The translations under genes were made by a program, and so were the position numbers. From the NCBI GenBank assembly GCA_024138025.1, contig JAMXBD010000025.1, positions 749,501 to 813,500 on the forward strand: a stretch of 64,000 nt of DNA. Direction: 5' to 3'. Every line of letters begins with the position of its first letter. The first letter of the stretch is position 1. This stretch comes from Combretum micranthum. Lineage: Eukaryota; Streptophyta; Magnoliopsida; Myrtales; Combretaceae. Below, piece by piece: positions 35,649 through 47,771 of the stretch. Under the pieces are notes generated by a model. That model saw nothing but the letters and a program-made list of their open reading frames with translations, made no database searches and was not told the origin of the DNA.

Positions 35649-38207
35649 TCAATCTATTGATGCTGCAATCTTCTCTTCATCTACATCAAATGCTTTCCTT
35701 GCTTGTTTCAACTCTTCTTGCATTGATAGTAACTCTTTACAGCGATTTAGTTTTGGTGCATCCTGAATGAAGGAAGATTAGCTTTTGACACAATTAAGGA
35801 CAAGCATGCTTAGTCTAAGATCGCCAAATATACTAGTAAGCAGCACCACCATTATTGCAATCCTCAGTGCAATTCAGAGTGAACCCATGAGTGTGCATAC
35901 CATTCTCATTAATTGTAGGTTTTTTCATCATGTAATGCAAAGGATGATTTTATGTCTAGGAAACAGTCATGAGATATTGACAAGTAGATGATCTCCATGC
36001 TTTAAACAGATGTTAAGAAAGAACATGGATATAACAAAAATCCACACATGACTAATGGCATTGTCTAAAAAGCTAATGTATTAGAACACATGCACATGAG
36101 CCAGTGCACAATATACTCCCCCATAGTACCTACCAGGAACATTTTACAAAGAGATGCAGCACCTAGGCAATCCTATTGTAACAAATATAATAAAAGAGAA
36201 TGTGTACTTCCCCGATTTCAAAAGGCAACATAGAAATGTATGATTATTCTACTAAATGAAAATTGCATGGATTTATTTCTTGGTAAGGTGTCAACCAGTA
36301 GTAAGATAAACAAGAAGTTTTATAATCTTGCTATGCTCTTAAGTTGTTACCACTACACATACCTTACGAACTAGGTACAAAAAATCCTCTACAGACAACT
36401 TTCCTCTCTTTGCTCCAATATCTTGAGCTTTGTGTGCCTGAATAAGTGTAAGATGTCAATTTTCTGCATCATTTTACCTTGAGGTAAGTCATTAAATGAA
36501 ATATTTTATCATGAACAAAATACTTACAAAATCAGTAACGTACTCCACAACAATGTCCTCAACAAGTGCCACAGTTTCCGGAAGAGGCTGATAATGCACC
36601 CAAAAAAAAAAAGAAGTCTTAAAAGTATGATTTGAAATATGATTTTGCAAAATGCATTGATTACAAAAAGGAATACGTCTAGAGTACAAAACCTTTTGCA
36701 AAACTAACACTTAAAAATGCATGTAGATATTCAGCTTTCCTTGTGTGTAATAAAATGAAAAGGTATAAAGATGTATGGTATAACTCCAAGATAAATAGAA
36801 GTAACTCTTTCTACAACTCAATTGCAATCACAAAATGAATTATTCTTTTGAGGTGAAGGAGCTAAGGATACAATACTTTCAAAAAATGCTACACAAATAA
36901 TGTAGGACCACTTAATCTTTTCTCATTCCTATAAACCTACCACAAAATTTGTTTCTACTTCAAAATGGAGAGGCAACTCATCCCGCAACCTCAATAAGTG
37001 CATGTGCAATGCCCGTGTATTCATGGAGTTAGATGGCAATCAAACCATCATAGAAGCTTCTCCATACTAACCTTGCAGAAGGAGAAGGTAGATTGGTTCT
37101 TAGCGTAAAGGATGCAATCAAGTCTATCCTTTTGACTTGTTATAGGAAGCTGTGCGGGATTCATTTCCAAGTTTATTGTGGCTCATGAACTTTCTAAGGC
37201 CAGTTCTAACCATTTCCCTTTCTCATCAATCCAGAGCACAGGCATGTTATTAAAAATTAAATAAATATGTCAGTGCCCCTTTCAACTTGAACAAAGTGGT
37301 GTTTCTGAACCATCTAAATTAATTAGTTTAAGTTATTTGCACTGATTTAGCTTTTGCAGAGTGTAGCCAGTGAGTTACCTATTCTATTGGAGTTTTTTTG
37401 CAAGTTACAGAGTGACTTTTTTTTGGATATTATATGTTTCACCTTAGCCTATAAATAGGCTGACTGCTTATTAGTCAACAAAGTACTCTCCTCTTCAATC
37501 AATGGAGATCGAAGCAAAAGATGCTGTTCCTATTATACAATGTCTCAGTGGTATCAGAGCCATAGAGAACAGCAATAAGCAGATGGCCTAACAAATTCTT
37601 GTACAGCCACCTGCTCCTTCCTTGGTTGGTCAATATAATGAGTGAAGCAAGCCAATGAAGAATGAGCCCCCGCACATTTAATCATTTTGGACAGGATTAA
37701 CTAGAAGAGCGCATAATACAGAAATTAAGGATATTGCTTTGTTAATATGTAAATATCAACATGAAGCAGTATTCATCTATGGCTCAAACACATGCTAAAA
37801 ACCAATGATTAAGCATTAAAGATAATATTAATATATAGTTAGAGGTAGATTTCTACATAAGAGTACAATGATTGATCAAAAGTATGCAATATCAAGAAAA
37901 CTAATTCTAGTTCAATGAGAAAATGCCAATACTGTAGCACAATTAAAGTTGGGGGGTGACATGAAAAATAAACTTACATTAGGATCATCTCCAAAACCAT
38001 ACATCATGTGTTGCACTGCAATTTATGCAAAGTGAGGATGAGTCATTAAGCAGCAAGCATGTGATGGGAAAACACTTTAGAAAGAAATGGCATAACAATT
38101 CACATACACTCTTTTTGAAAAATCCCACGCTTGCGCTTGGATGACGATTCTGAAGGCTGTGAAGTACCAGCTTTTGCTTTATTGGAGGCTCCTGATCCAC
38201 TATTCAT
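35649..38207 (-). CDS. TAF13: TFIID subunit TAF13 (five coding exons, intact)
   Basis: Encodes a 128-residue TAF13, a histone-fold subunit of general transcription factor TFIID that pairs with TAF11. Exons on the - strand: 38207-38108, 38015-37978, 36587-36528, 36437-36363 and 35762-35649. All introns are GT-AG and the exons total 387 nt without a stop. The N-terminus (residues 1-33) is Ser/Lys-rich and ends in SSKRKRGIFQKE. The histone fold starts at LQHMMYGFGDDPNPLPETV and continues EDIVVEYVTD, HKAQDIGAKRGKL, EDFLYLVRKDAPKLNRCKEL; the C-terminus is KQARKAFDVDEEK. Arabidopsis TAF13 is of very similar length (recalled). The start is the only Met before the conserved region and is preceded by GGGGAAA. 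An acceptor (CTACAG) 32 nt upstream of the ATG implies a spliced 5' UTR. Intron 2 (37977-36588) is the part duplicated at 31 kb and expanded at 44.5-50 kb. Confidence 0.93.
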
Positions 38208-38239
38208 TTTCCCCACCAATTTGCTTCCTTTCGTTCAGC
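38208..38239 (-). other. TAF13: TAF13 5' UTR, exon carrying the start codon
   Basis: CTACAG ends at 38240 on the - strand; GCTGAACGAAAGG then leads to the ATG at 38207. The TAF13 pseudogene keeps the same arrangement (CTGTAG, then ACTGAAGGAAAGG), and the similarity between the two copies fades just upstream of this point, consistent with an exon edge. Confidence 0.5.
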
Positions 38240-38403
38240 CTGTAGTGTTCATATAGTATATATACATGAGAGGAAATGTTATCATTCCAAAGTGATAATT
38301 CCGACTTCAAATCCTTGCAATTTCTACTCTAAAAACATTTTTGTAAATGTTGGGTTTGTTTTGCTATTACATTGTCTTCTTATTTATACTGCAGAGAACA
38401 AGT

Positions 38404-38546
38404 GTGCTTCTAGCTGGCATTTTTATCTCCTAGAGTCAGACTTTAGGATTAGTAGAAAAGTAATGACATTTTAGAGTCCAAATGTAATTTGTTTCAGACC
38501 ACTTGACAGGATTCAATAACATGCTTACAAGATTAAATGCCTATTA
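38404..38546 (+). repeat. direct repeat flanking TAF13, copy 2
   Basis: Partner of 35222-35365 (see there). The two copies bracket the TAF13 coding exons at about 3.2 kb spacing. Confidence 0.7.
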
Positions 38547-39018
38547 AAAAATTAAATATCATATATTGTCATAATAAAGAGAGAAATAACAAGGATGATC
38601 TTGTCTATTGCACCTGTGAAGACAGCTATCTGGCATGAATAATCCATTTTCTGAGAAATGAAGAGACCAACAATGATATAGTGATCAACAAAACTTCAGA
38701 GAAGTCTCCTTATGATGGGTGGTGAAAAAGATTTAAGTTGACTAGTGTGCATATACAGGAAAAGACTGAAAACTTGGAACCATTGATCTATGTCAGAGGA
38801 AAAAACTCTGCCATGAAAGCAATGAAGTGATATGCAGGCTTCATTGAGGAATGAAACGAAAACCACTTATGTCAACCGAACCAAATAAGATCGTGTTTTT
38901 CACTATTTCGTAATCTCATCACATCAAAGATATCAATTATCATTTGGGTCAAGTATGGATTTATCTTCTTTTCCTTAAATCTCCTACTAGATAGAGATAC
39001 ATATCACCGTGCAATAAT

Positions 39019-40205
39019 TTTTTTTGGGTTAAATAAATAATTCATTAATAACCAAAAGTGAGGAAATACAACGCTCAAGGCACACCAGAGGTAAACCTAA
39101 CAAATCTAGACTTGATAAAACCACTCAAATATAAAGCAAAGGATGGTCGTCCACAAGGGGATAGCGTACAAAGGTATACACAACTACAAGAAGAAAAAAT
39201 GCTAAGATCTAACGAGTCTTCTATAGGAAAAGACATAGCGAGTCAAAGTGGAAGGATCCAGCCCTAGCTTCCCTAAATAGATAGAGTTTCTTAACCTCAA
39301 AGGCAGTAATAGAAGCTGCAAGAGCAGAAGAAACAACCATTGATGATCCAGAATTTGAAGTAGATAGGCTATACACCACGTCATGCCAAGTGTGAAAGAA
39401 AGAGGACAATCAAGCTCTAATATTACAACAAACCAAACTGGTGAAGAGTATGGACATAGGAAAAACAGGTGTTTGTGGTCTTCAGCTGCATCATTACAAA
39501 GGTGACAAAGAGAGCGAGTAGTGATACCCCATGACTGTAGTTTGTCCAAAGTATAGAGCTTTTGGTTAATAGCTAACCAAAGGATGAAGCAATGCCTTGG
39601 AACAGACCTTTTTTTCCCCATACAAAGTTAGACCAAGGAACTAGACTTTGTTGTGGGCCAAGAGTTTGGAAAGCGCTCTTGATAGAAAAATCACCTAAAG
39701 CTGCTAGGTGCCATACCAATCTATCTTGTCTTGAAGAGTTTGGTAGCAACAAAGCAAGAATATGGAAATTTGACCAAAAAGGAGTATTCGGAAAACTCCA
39801 TCCATCATCTTCGATTAAGCAACAAAGTCTAGCATTTGAAGGCAACCCAAAGTTAGCAATTTCCCTTGCACTATAACCATCAATTAAGGGACCTTAAGGG
39901 AGCCAAAAGTCTACCCAAAATAACATGAAAACCCCATCACCAAGAGCCCAACACATATGTTGACGAGCTAATGATCGTAACTTAAGGAGTTTGCGCCATG
40001 TCCGAGAACAAACAAAAAGACATTTAACATTCCAGTAGCTATTGCCTTTGAGAAAGATAGAGCGCACCCAATCAACTCATAAGCCACGTAAACTACCATT
40101 GCACAAGTTCCAGATGTGCTTGATTTGAGCGGCTTTGTTCCAAATGTCCAGGTTAGGAATGTCAATGCCAAGGTCACCATACAATACTTTAGTTAGCATA
40201 CCATT
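39019..40205 (-). mobile_element. 5'-truncated L1-type LINE, RT C-terminal and zf-RVT region
   Basis: The - strand gives the end of a plant L1-like ORF2. In order: LGIDIPNLDIWNKAAQIKHI (40170-40110), a VDWVRSIFLKGNSYW segment, GDGVFMLFWVDFWLP, DRLVWHLAALGDFSIKSAF (about 39720-39680), then after a frameshift near 39600 HCFILWLAINQKLYTLDKL and the zf-RVT Cys/His cluster CHLCNDAAEDHKHLFFLCPY (39520-39450). A T-run at 39019-39026 is the oligo-A tail on the - strand. The RT catalytic domain and everything upstream are missing, and stops and at least one frameshift are present. It lies in the presumed 5'-UTR intron of TAF13, in the same orientation as that gene. Confidence 0.8.
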
Positions 40206-40983
40206 AATAATGAAGTACTCAGTTGGACATAGCTTCTCTTCCTCTCTTGTTCAGATCAAGCAAAAAGTCCCAACAATCTTCCATTCAGTTTCAATTAACT
40301 ACAGCCATTAACTTCAGCCCATAGTTCAACCGACCATTCACCACAATCTCCACTTAGCCATTCTAATTAGTAAATTTAATCATGGCAAAACAACATGAGT
40401 AAGACTCAACACCAAGATGGATACTTCACCACCTCTCTTGTCCATCAAGAGCCTTAGCATTAATATACTCTTTACATAACTTTCATTGATCAGTTCGAAA
40501 GTTTGATTATGAAATGTCTATATAATGCAACTAAAATTAAGCTCATTAATTCTAAATGGTCTCACCCTATCGCTATGCCTAGGTTCAAGTAAAAAGAATT
40601 GCAATTTGTTCAGCACATCCTATGTTTGACAATAATTAATTATTTGTACTTTGTATTATTTTTATGATTATTAATAATTTGTATCTTTTTATTTTTTTCA
40701 TGTAGTTGTCAGTTCAACTATTTGCTACCAAAAGAATGAATTACTTGTCCTTTTCTGTTATAATACAAGCCAAGTTAGTCTGAAAATTATAGGTATTTAG
40801 CTCCCAAATGATGCTAGTGTAATAGGTAATTAATCTACGAACAATTCCCTGCCAATCTTGGACTTTAACATAATCATTTGTTTAAGTTTGTTTCATGTTA
40901 TTGTTATAAAGATAATAGGCTTAGATGTTTCATTTGCTCCAAAGCAAGTTGCTGGTAGTGAAGAATTTTTATAGCAGCTTAAG

Positions 40984-40984
<1 letters not shown>

Positions 40985-41018
<34 letters not shown>
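40985..41018. repeat. (AT)n microsatellite
   Basis: An uninterrupted TA/AT run of about 30 bp in intronic or intergenic DNA. The rest of 40206-42060 is ORF-free and is probably the long 5'-UTR intron of TAF13. Confidence 0.8.
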
Positions 41019-42060
41019 TATCAATTAGAATTTTTATAAGCAAAATACAAGTCCAAGACGCATGAGGCAATAGTTCGTATTTTATATAGAATGTCTACAA
41101 CCTAAGATTAATTTAGCTTTTATATCACTCTAGTTTATTTAGATGCAGAATGATATGGAAATTAAGCGACATCCTTCTAGGCATTTCATTGGGCATTATA
41201 AAAGCATAATCCAAACAACCACCATCTGCATTGACCACCCTTAAGTTGCCATACCACCCCAAAAGTGTATTACACACAAAAACCCCAGTCTAACTACCGA
41301 ACTATGAATCTGCAAACCCAAATCAAATCAAAACCTACCGTAACACATTAGTTTTCCCCTCCTCCTCCAAAGTGGTAAAGAGATTATGATTTCCGTTTCT
41401 ATGGATCCCACTATGTTCAGTAACAACAACCAATTATATTTTACCCGTTTTCATGAGCAGCCAAGAATGACACCCTAAGATCGTCCCTCTTGCTGAACAA
41501 CAAATCCTTACAACACACTTACTTATAATTCAATAGTTGTAGCACTAATATGACCCCGATTCCAGAATACAAGCGTCCCATTCCTTTACTTGTTCTGTCC
41601 GTGATGGGCGGCGGCAATATCCATCCATTTCCATTGAGCCACCAACATACCATGAACGTTATTAGCCTAAAGATTATGTGTGTGTAATTACTTATAAGAT
41701 TAGAAATAATCCTTCTTCTTTCTCTTTTGTAGAATGCTACACCTCACCTACTCTTTAATTTATTCAATCCGATCATCCATAGAGAGAACACAATCAATCG
41801 TGATTCACTTTCTTTCCAAATCAGTTCATAGCATCAATTTCTGTAATACCAACTTCAATTATCCGTAGTTATTATCTACTTCGTTTAGCAGCAGAGTGAA
41901 GACAGAGATTGGATTACGTTGATAGGTATTGCAATGAAAACCCTCTCTACTATTAATGCCAACCAACACCCTAATCAATACAAAATTTAGAGGTTCTTCA
42001 ATTTACATGTTGAAAGAAGAAATTAACTAGATCTATAAAGTTCCAAGTTAAGTGAATTAC

Positions 42061-42290
42061 CTCAGTGGGAGTCTAAATAAAGCCGAAATGGAAAAGGATA
42101 AGCTGTGATGCTTCGCAGGGTGGGTGGACTTCCAAGGGCAGCAGGACTGGGTGAAGGAATTTTAAAGGGGGTTTGTTAGGTTTTGTGGTGGTTGATGTTG
42201 CTGCGTTTTTCGTCGGAGGAAGAGATCATGGAGTCTGTTGCTGTCCGCAATAAAGGGAAGAAGGCTTTGTCCTTTTAAGGTAAGATATTG
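42061..42290 (-). other. TAF13: probable TAF13 5'-UTR first exon
   Basis: A GC-richer island whose - strand reads like a leader and ends CTCCCACTGAG followed by GTAATTC, a donor at 42060. Splicing to the acceptor at 38240 would give a 3.8-kb 5'-UTR intron. The leader would contain one short upstream ORF (starts MISSSDEKRSN at about 42232 and stops after 17 codons). The alternative is an unrelated leader or promoter. Confidence 0.4.
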
Positions 42291-42343
42291 AAGAGCTCGT
42301 GTCACTTTCTTCTAGAAACTCCTGCGGTGATCTAGATCAAATT

Positions 42344-43247
42344 TAGGTTTGAGCGGGTACAGGCACCCATCCGGATTCTGCTTAATCGAGTAGTTTTTGG
42401 GTGAGTATGAGCAGCTATAAGGGACATTATGATTTTAGAGTATGTTCTCACACGATATGGGTATAACATCTTCAAACTCTCAACCTATCCTAATACCTGT
42501 ACACTAGAAGATACATATTATAAAATACCATATGTCATTCTATTAAATATTATACAATAATATGAAATAATTTTTCATATTTTATTTTGAAACATTTTAT
42601 ATTCAAGATTATTATTTATAGACTATATTTAAAAAAATTTATTATAAAAAGATTTCTGTTATTTATTTTAAATGACTTATTATTTTATTTTAAAAGAACT
42701 ATGATTGTATATACATACTTAAACTTTCAAATTATATAAAATGTTTATTTTATAACACTAATTAATATATAAAAATAGTTCTCATGTTTTTAATTTTAGA
42801 ATTTTGTGTAAGTTTTATAATTTTGTTTAATATCATATAATTAGGTTCCATAAGTATTTGTTGTAGATTTCATAAATTCGTTCTATGTATTATACAACTT
42901 GTGATAATAATAAATTATTTTTAAATTTTTTTCATGTGTTGTTTATATTAAATGTATGAAAATAAGATAGTGTGGCATATTACATGAAAACATATCAAAA
43001 ACTATAAACTTTATGTTTTAAAAGGAAAAAAAATAGAGAGATATTATAAAAAAAATAAAAATAAAAATTACAAATTGTCAAATTCCACATGGTATCTTAT
43101 ATATCTCACAGACACATGGTAAAGGGTGGGTATAAAGACTAAAGAGCTACAGTGTAGGTTTCGGGTACGAAATTCAATACCTATACCTTTCATGATAGGA
43201 CGTGGATAATGTTTTATAACTTATTCACCATGTACCGCTCACTCCTA
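42344..43247. mobile_element. hAT-like element with TAGG..TGAGCGG ends
   Basis: The ends are TAGGTTTGAGCGGGTACAGG and, inward from the right, TAGGAGTGAGCGGTACATGG. Subterminal GGGTAC/GTACCC words occur in both orientations; the core is AT-rich without ORFs. The flanking 8-mers (ATCAAATT and TTAATAAT) match only partly, so the superfamily is inferred from the TIR style. It adjoins the presumed TAF13 promoter. Confidence 0.5.
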
Positions 43248-43332
43248 TTAATAATATTAAATTAATTATAATAGAAAATATTATAATTTCGATCTCACAG
43301 ACTAATAATAAATTTCCTTTCTTTTAATATAA

Positions 43333-43718
43333 TCTATCCATATATATATAAGAATGAAGTTATTTCACTCCACTTTTTTTTTCTTTTACATAAAGTTGAC
43401 AATTACTACTTTAATGTATTTATTTTGTAACTCTTTTACCTTATCACATTCTCTATCTATTCCATTACAATACCTACATCTGTTCTCATTTGGATTATTA
43501 TATTTCTTTTATCCTATCATATTTCCTTTTGAATTTTTCACTGTATTATCATATTTCTCTCTTTTTATTATAAAAATATACGTATATTTTATTTATATAT
43601 ACAGTTTATTATTTTTTACTCGTTAGACTAATAATTTTATTTAGTGATTTGATATATTATAAATTTTACTATACAACTTTATTTAATTTTTACACACGGA
43701 ATTATCCGCATGTGCTAG
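43333..43718 (+). mobile_element. short non-autonomous Helitron
   Basis: 386 bp from A/TCTATCCATATATATA to CTAG/T. The 3' end has the hairpin CACACGGA..TCCGCATGTG directly before CTAG, with A before the 5' TC and T after CTAG, as Helitron insertion requires. It has no Rep/Hel coding. The 90-codon frame at 43354-43626 lies inside and has low-complexity, hydrophobic content; I do not consider it a gene. 43800-43830 repeats the subterminal words (AGGAATGAAATTATTTTTC), suggesting a second truncated copy. Confidence 0.6.
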
Positions 43719-44875
43719 TTACATATTAACAAAATAAATTATTTATTATTTACTAATTTATTTATTTTTTATTTTTTTTATTTTTTTAGCATTCAGGATA
43801 CATAGTAGGAATGAAATTATTTTTCTCTATCTGTATATCTATTATTATAAAACAAAACTTTTTTTTCCCATAATTTTTATTTAATATAGTTTTTAATCCC
43901 ACTTTCCTTTCTCTCCCCAACAACCTTTTTTCTACCCACTATTCAATGTTTACAAAATCTTCTACAGTGTCCATGGTGATTGGGTGAGAAGAGAATAAAT
44001 GGAGCACTATGAAAGGAAATATCAATTTTGTCCTTTTTATATAAAACTAGAAAGAGTAATTGTTTAATTTAGACATTAACAGCCTCTTAAATGAGAGTGG
44101 AAAAACCGTAAATACGTTTCAAAAATAACAATTTTTTTTAGTTCTTGTGGTAGATTGTTGTGTTAAAATAAATAATTATTTATCTCTAATAGTTGTCTGC
44201 AAATTTTTCCAAAAGCACGTAATACTGGCATCCAAATGATGCCAAAGTAAACTGTAGACTGAAGGAAAGGAAGCAAATTGGTGGGGAAAATGAATGGTGG
44301 ATCGGGATCCTCTCCACAGCCTTTCGAAACATCATCCAAGCGCCTCCGTGGGATTTTTTAAAAGGATTGTATGTGAATTGTTTTGCCGTTTCTTTATTAT
44401 TCTATAAGTATTTTCCCATTACATGCTGCCCATGTAATGACTCATTTTCATTGTTGCACAAATTGCAGTGCAGCACATGATGTATGGATTTGAAGATGAC
44501 CCTAATGTGAGTTTATTTTCGTGTAGCCCCCAATTTTGATTACACTAAATTGCTAGAGCATTTTCTCATCAAAGTAGGGTAGTTCGCCAAACATTGCATG
44601 CTTGTGATCAATCATTGTAGTGTTATGTAGAAATTTACCTCTAACTCTGTATCAATATCGTCTGCAATGCTTAATTATTGATTTTCAGTATGTGTTTGAT
44701 CATAGTCGAAAACCACTTCATCTAGATATTTACATTTTCATAAAGCAATATCCTAATTTCTGCATCATGTGCTCTTCTAGTTAATCCAACCCAAAATATT
44801 AGTGTGTGAGAACTCATTTTTCATTAGCATGTTGCACTCGTTAGGATAACCATCAAAGCAAAGAATAGCTTATTG

Positions 44876-45480
44876 TAAGAGTGTGAAGAAAACCAATAAA
44901 ACTGAAAAAACAAACCAAAATCATAAAATCGATATTAAAAAAATAGTTAACCAATTCATTGGTTTTAGTTTAGGATTAGACTTTTATTTTTTTTTTTTTT
45001 TTTAGTTTTAGTTTATAATCACAAGAAGCGAATGGTTTTGGTTAACTAACCTGATATTTATAAATATATATAATATTTGTGTAATATTGGTATTGAATTT
45101 TAAGCCTTGTGAACTGATATTAGACTTATGTTCTTGATTTGTTTGTTTTATAACTATTTGATTTGTTGATTTGAAATTTTTAAATTGAACGGTATTGTTT
45201 GACTTGTTAATTTGCAATTTTTTAATATAATTATGAAACAAAAGAGTCTAATTTTTTATGATCATAATTGAAAAAATGGTTAACCTTAAGTTTTGGTTAA
45301 CAATTGTGTTCCATGGTTAAAAACTGAAAAAAAAAATTAGTTGAGAAAAATGATTAACCGTTAAAAGGATTAACAATTAATAATGGACCAATTTTTGGTT
45401 AAGATATTAAAAAACTAATCATTATGATTTGGTTTAAAAAATGAGATCATACACTGTTAACTGAGCCACGAATACCCTTA
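44876..45480. mobile_element. hAT-like family A, copy 2 (inverted), old
   Basis: 605 bp with ends TAAGAGTGTGAAGAAAACC at the left and, inward from the right, TAAGGGTATTCGTGGCTCAG. Read on the - strand its first 130 bp follow the family-A pattern seen at 25066 and 53117 (AGTTTTTTAATATC, CCATTATTAATTGTTAA). Flanking 8-mers GCTTATTG and ACTAGTTG agree at five positions. It lies in intron 2 of the TAF13 pseudogene. Confidence 0.6.
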
Positions 45481-46028
45481 ACTAGTTGTATCTGGGTTTG
45501 CTCGACCATCTACTTATTTTTGTTCTTCTTAATGGATCTAATACCATTAAGACATTATAGAATAGGGACAAGGTCTTTTGCTTCAAAGTCAATTGTCAAA
45601 GAGGAGAGTACTTTGTCAATTGTAGATCTATTTAATAAGCAGTTAGCTTATTTCTTAGCTAAGGTGAAGCAAATAACAGCTAGAAAAAGGTACTTTGTAA
45701 CTTGTAAAAGTCTATGGTAGACTAAAAACTAATTGGCTACATTTTGCATAAGCTAAATCAAACAACTTAAATTAAAAGACTAGGATGATTCATAATTGCC
45801 ACTTTGTTCATCAAGGTATAAGTGGCATTTGCATAATATGTATTCGTTTAAACCAAGATGACATGCTTATGTTCTGTAATTGATGAGAAAGGGAAATCAT
45901 TGGGACTAGCATTAGAAAGTCCATGAGCCACAATAAGCTTGGAAATGGATCCATCACAACTATTTATAATAATTCAAAAAAAAGCCTCAATTGTGTCCCT
46001 TATGCTAGAGAACTAAATCTTTCTCCCT

Positions 46029-46031
<3 letters not shown>

Positions 46032-46071
<40 letters not shown>

Positions 46072-46092
46072 AATATGTGTGTGTGTGTGTGT
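46032..46092. repeat. compound (CT)n-(TG)n microsatellite at an insertion junction
   Basis: About 19 CT units followed by AAATA and about eight TG units. Similarity to TAF13 intron 2 stops at about 46036, so the microsatellite marks the left edge of the inserted pararetrovirus block. Confidence 0.75.
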
Positions 46093-47771
46093 AATAAAGC
46101 ACCTTAAGTTGAGTAGTGTTGAGTGGGTTGTCGCTCCTTTTATCCCAAAAATGATGAATTCAATGACAGTAAAGGAGTTAATGTATGAAGATTTACAAGC
46201 AATAGTAAACAATCGGTACTTCTCTTAGTCATAATGTTTCACCACATGGGGGTTGTGGAGTTTCTTCTTCTTCTTCTTCCTTTTTAAGGACAAGAATGCT
46301 TCAAGAGGGAGCTAGCGTTTTCTAGACATTCTATAGGGTTCCTTTCACCTATTTTCCTTAATGGCCTCTATTCATCTTAATATGGCTTTGTTGGTACTTC
46401 GTCTCTTAAGATGAGTAAGGGAAAAAGGAATTCATGTCTTTTCAAGGTACAATATACAAGATATACACAATGATAAAGGATATACAAAAATCATCTTATT
46501 CTGATAGAGAGGATCTCATAAAGAGACAACTCTAGAGCATACTCAAGACGATTCAAGAAACAAACAAACATATATATATATATATATATATTTTATCTCC
46601 TGCAACCTCCATATGCTACTAATTCATTTCGGGTTTACCCTTAGACCTTAAAGTTTTATGGAGAAGAAGAGAAAGTGCTTGAAAATGAGTATACTTTAAT
46701 TGCTCTCTATGGGCTCTCTACCCTTTCTTATATGCATTCTATCCTATTTATACTATTTTCAAATTTTCCAATGGACTGGCCATACCTCTGCATTGGATTT
46801 CTAAATGGAATAAAATATGTACAACTCACTTTTTTTGTACAAGAATCTTTGACAACTATGAGAAATTACAAAATCTTATATCATATTTGACAAGAATAAT
46901 TTCATTTGACTTTTTTTTTTCAGAATGAGGATTACTAAGGCTCGAAATCTCTTGCATCTACTAATGCATGGTGATCATCATCATCTCAAGAATTGATTTC
47001 TGCTTCTTCATTTTCAAATTTGTTCCAATGCCTGTATTTTCTTCTTCTTCTATAGACAATGATTCTAATTCTTGACTAAAATTTTTTTTATATTGGAGTT
47101 TCCCCCACCAAAACGAATGGATTTTCTCGACGAAAGAAAAAACTTTTATGATGGGTATAGCTTTTTTTTTTTTTAAATTGTCTAATAAATGTCTTGGTGC
47201 AATACTTATCTAGATTTTCATCTGTTAGATTATCTTCATCTTTTATTGGATTAGCCATATTATATATGCTAATATAAATATGGTGTTTGCTTGGCATGAT
47301 TCCCAATTAGTGAGGTTTTAGTGGTGCTTATATAAATTCAATATTCACCATTCTTGGTCTTTTTTGTTGTTTTGATATATTCAAAAAGTGTAGTCTATAA
47401 CTTCTTGCTTTGAAAAACTATATAATAGCTTTCTTCATTGAAGATCATCCTTTTAATCATCCCATAGTCCATAAGTTATTGAATAGTACATCCACCTTTT
47501 CTTTTGAGATAAGAAGGATTGATCTTTATTTAGAAATATTAGCTACATAAAATTGATTCTTGTCTACTCCTTTTATACTTCATCTTGAAATGATTCCTGA
47601 GATTTTCTTTCTAAAGAAATATAAGTCTTCTAGGAAACTTTGAGATTTCTAAATTCTCTTATAAAAACTTTCTATAAATTTTATCTCTAGGTTTTGGAGG
47701 ATGTCATGAAACAAATTCATTTGGTTTAAAAAATATTCTATTTTGAATTTTTTTTAGTTCTTTATTCAGGC

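Noticed and set aside
39592..39876. 94-codon + strand frame
   Set aside because: Antisense shadow of the LINE RT fragment encoded on the - strand.
43354..43626. 90-codon hydrophobic frame
   Set aside because: Low-complexity Phe/Ile/Leu/Tyr content produced by T-rich DNA inside a Helitron.
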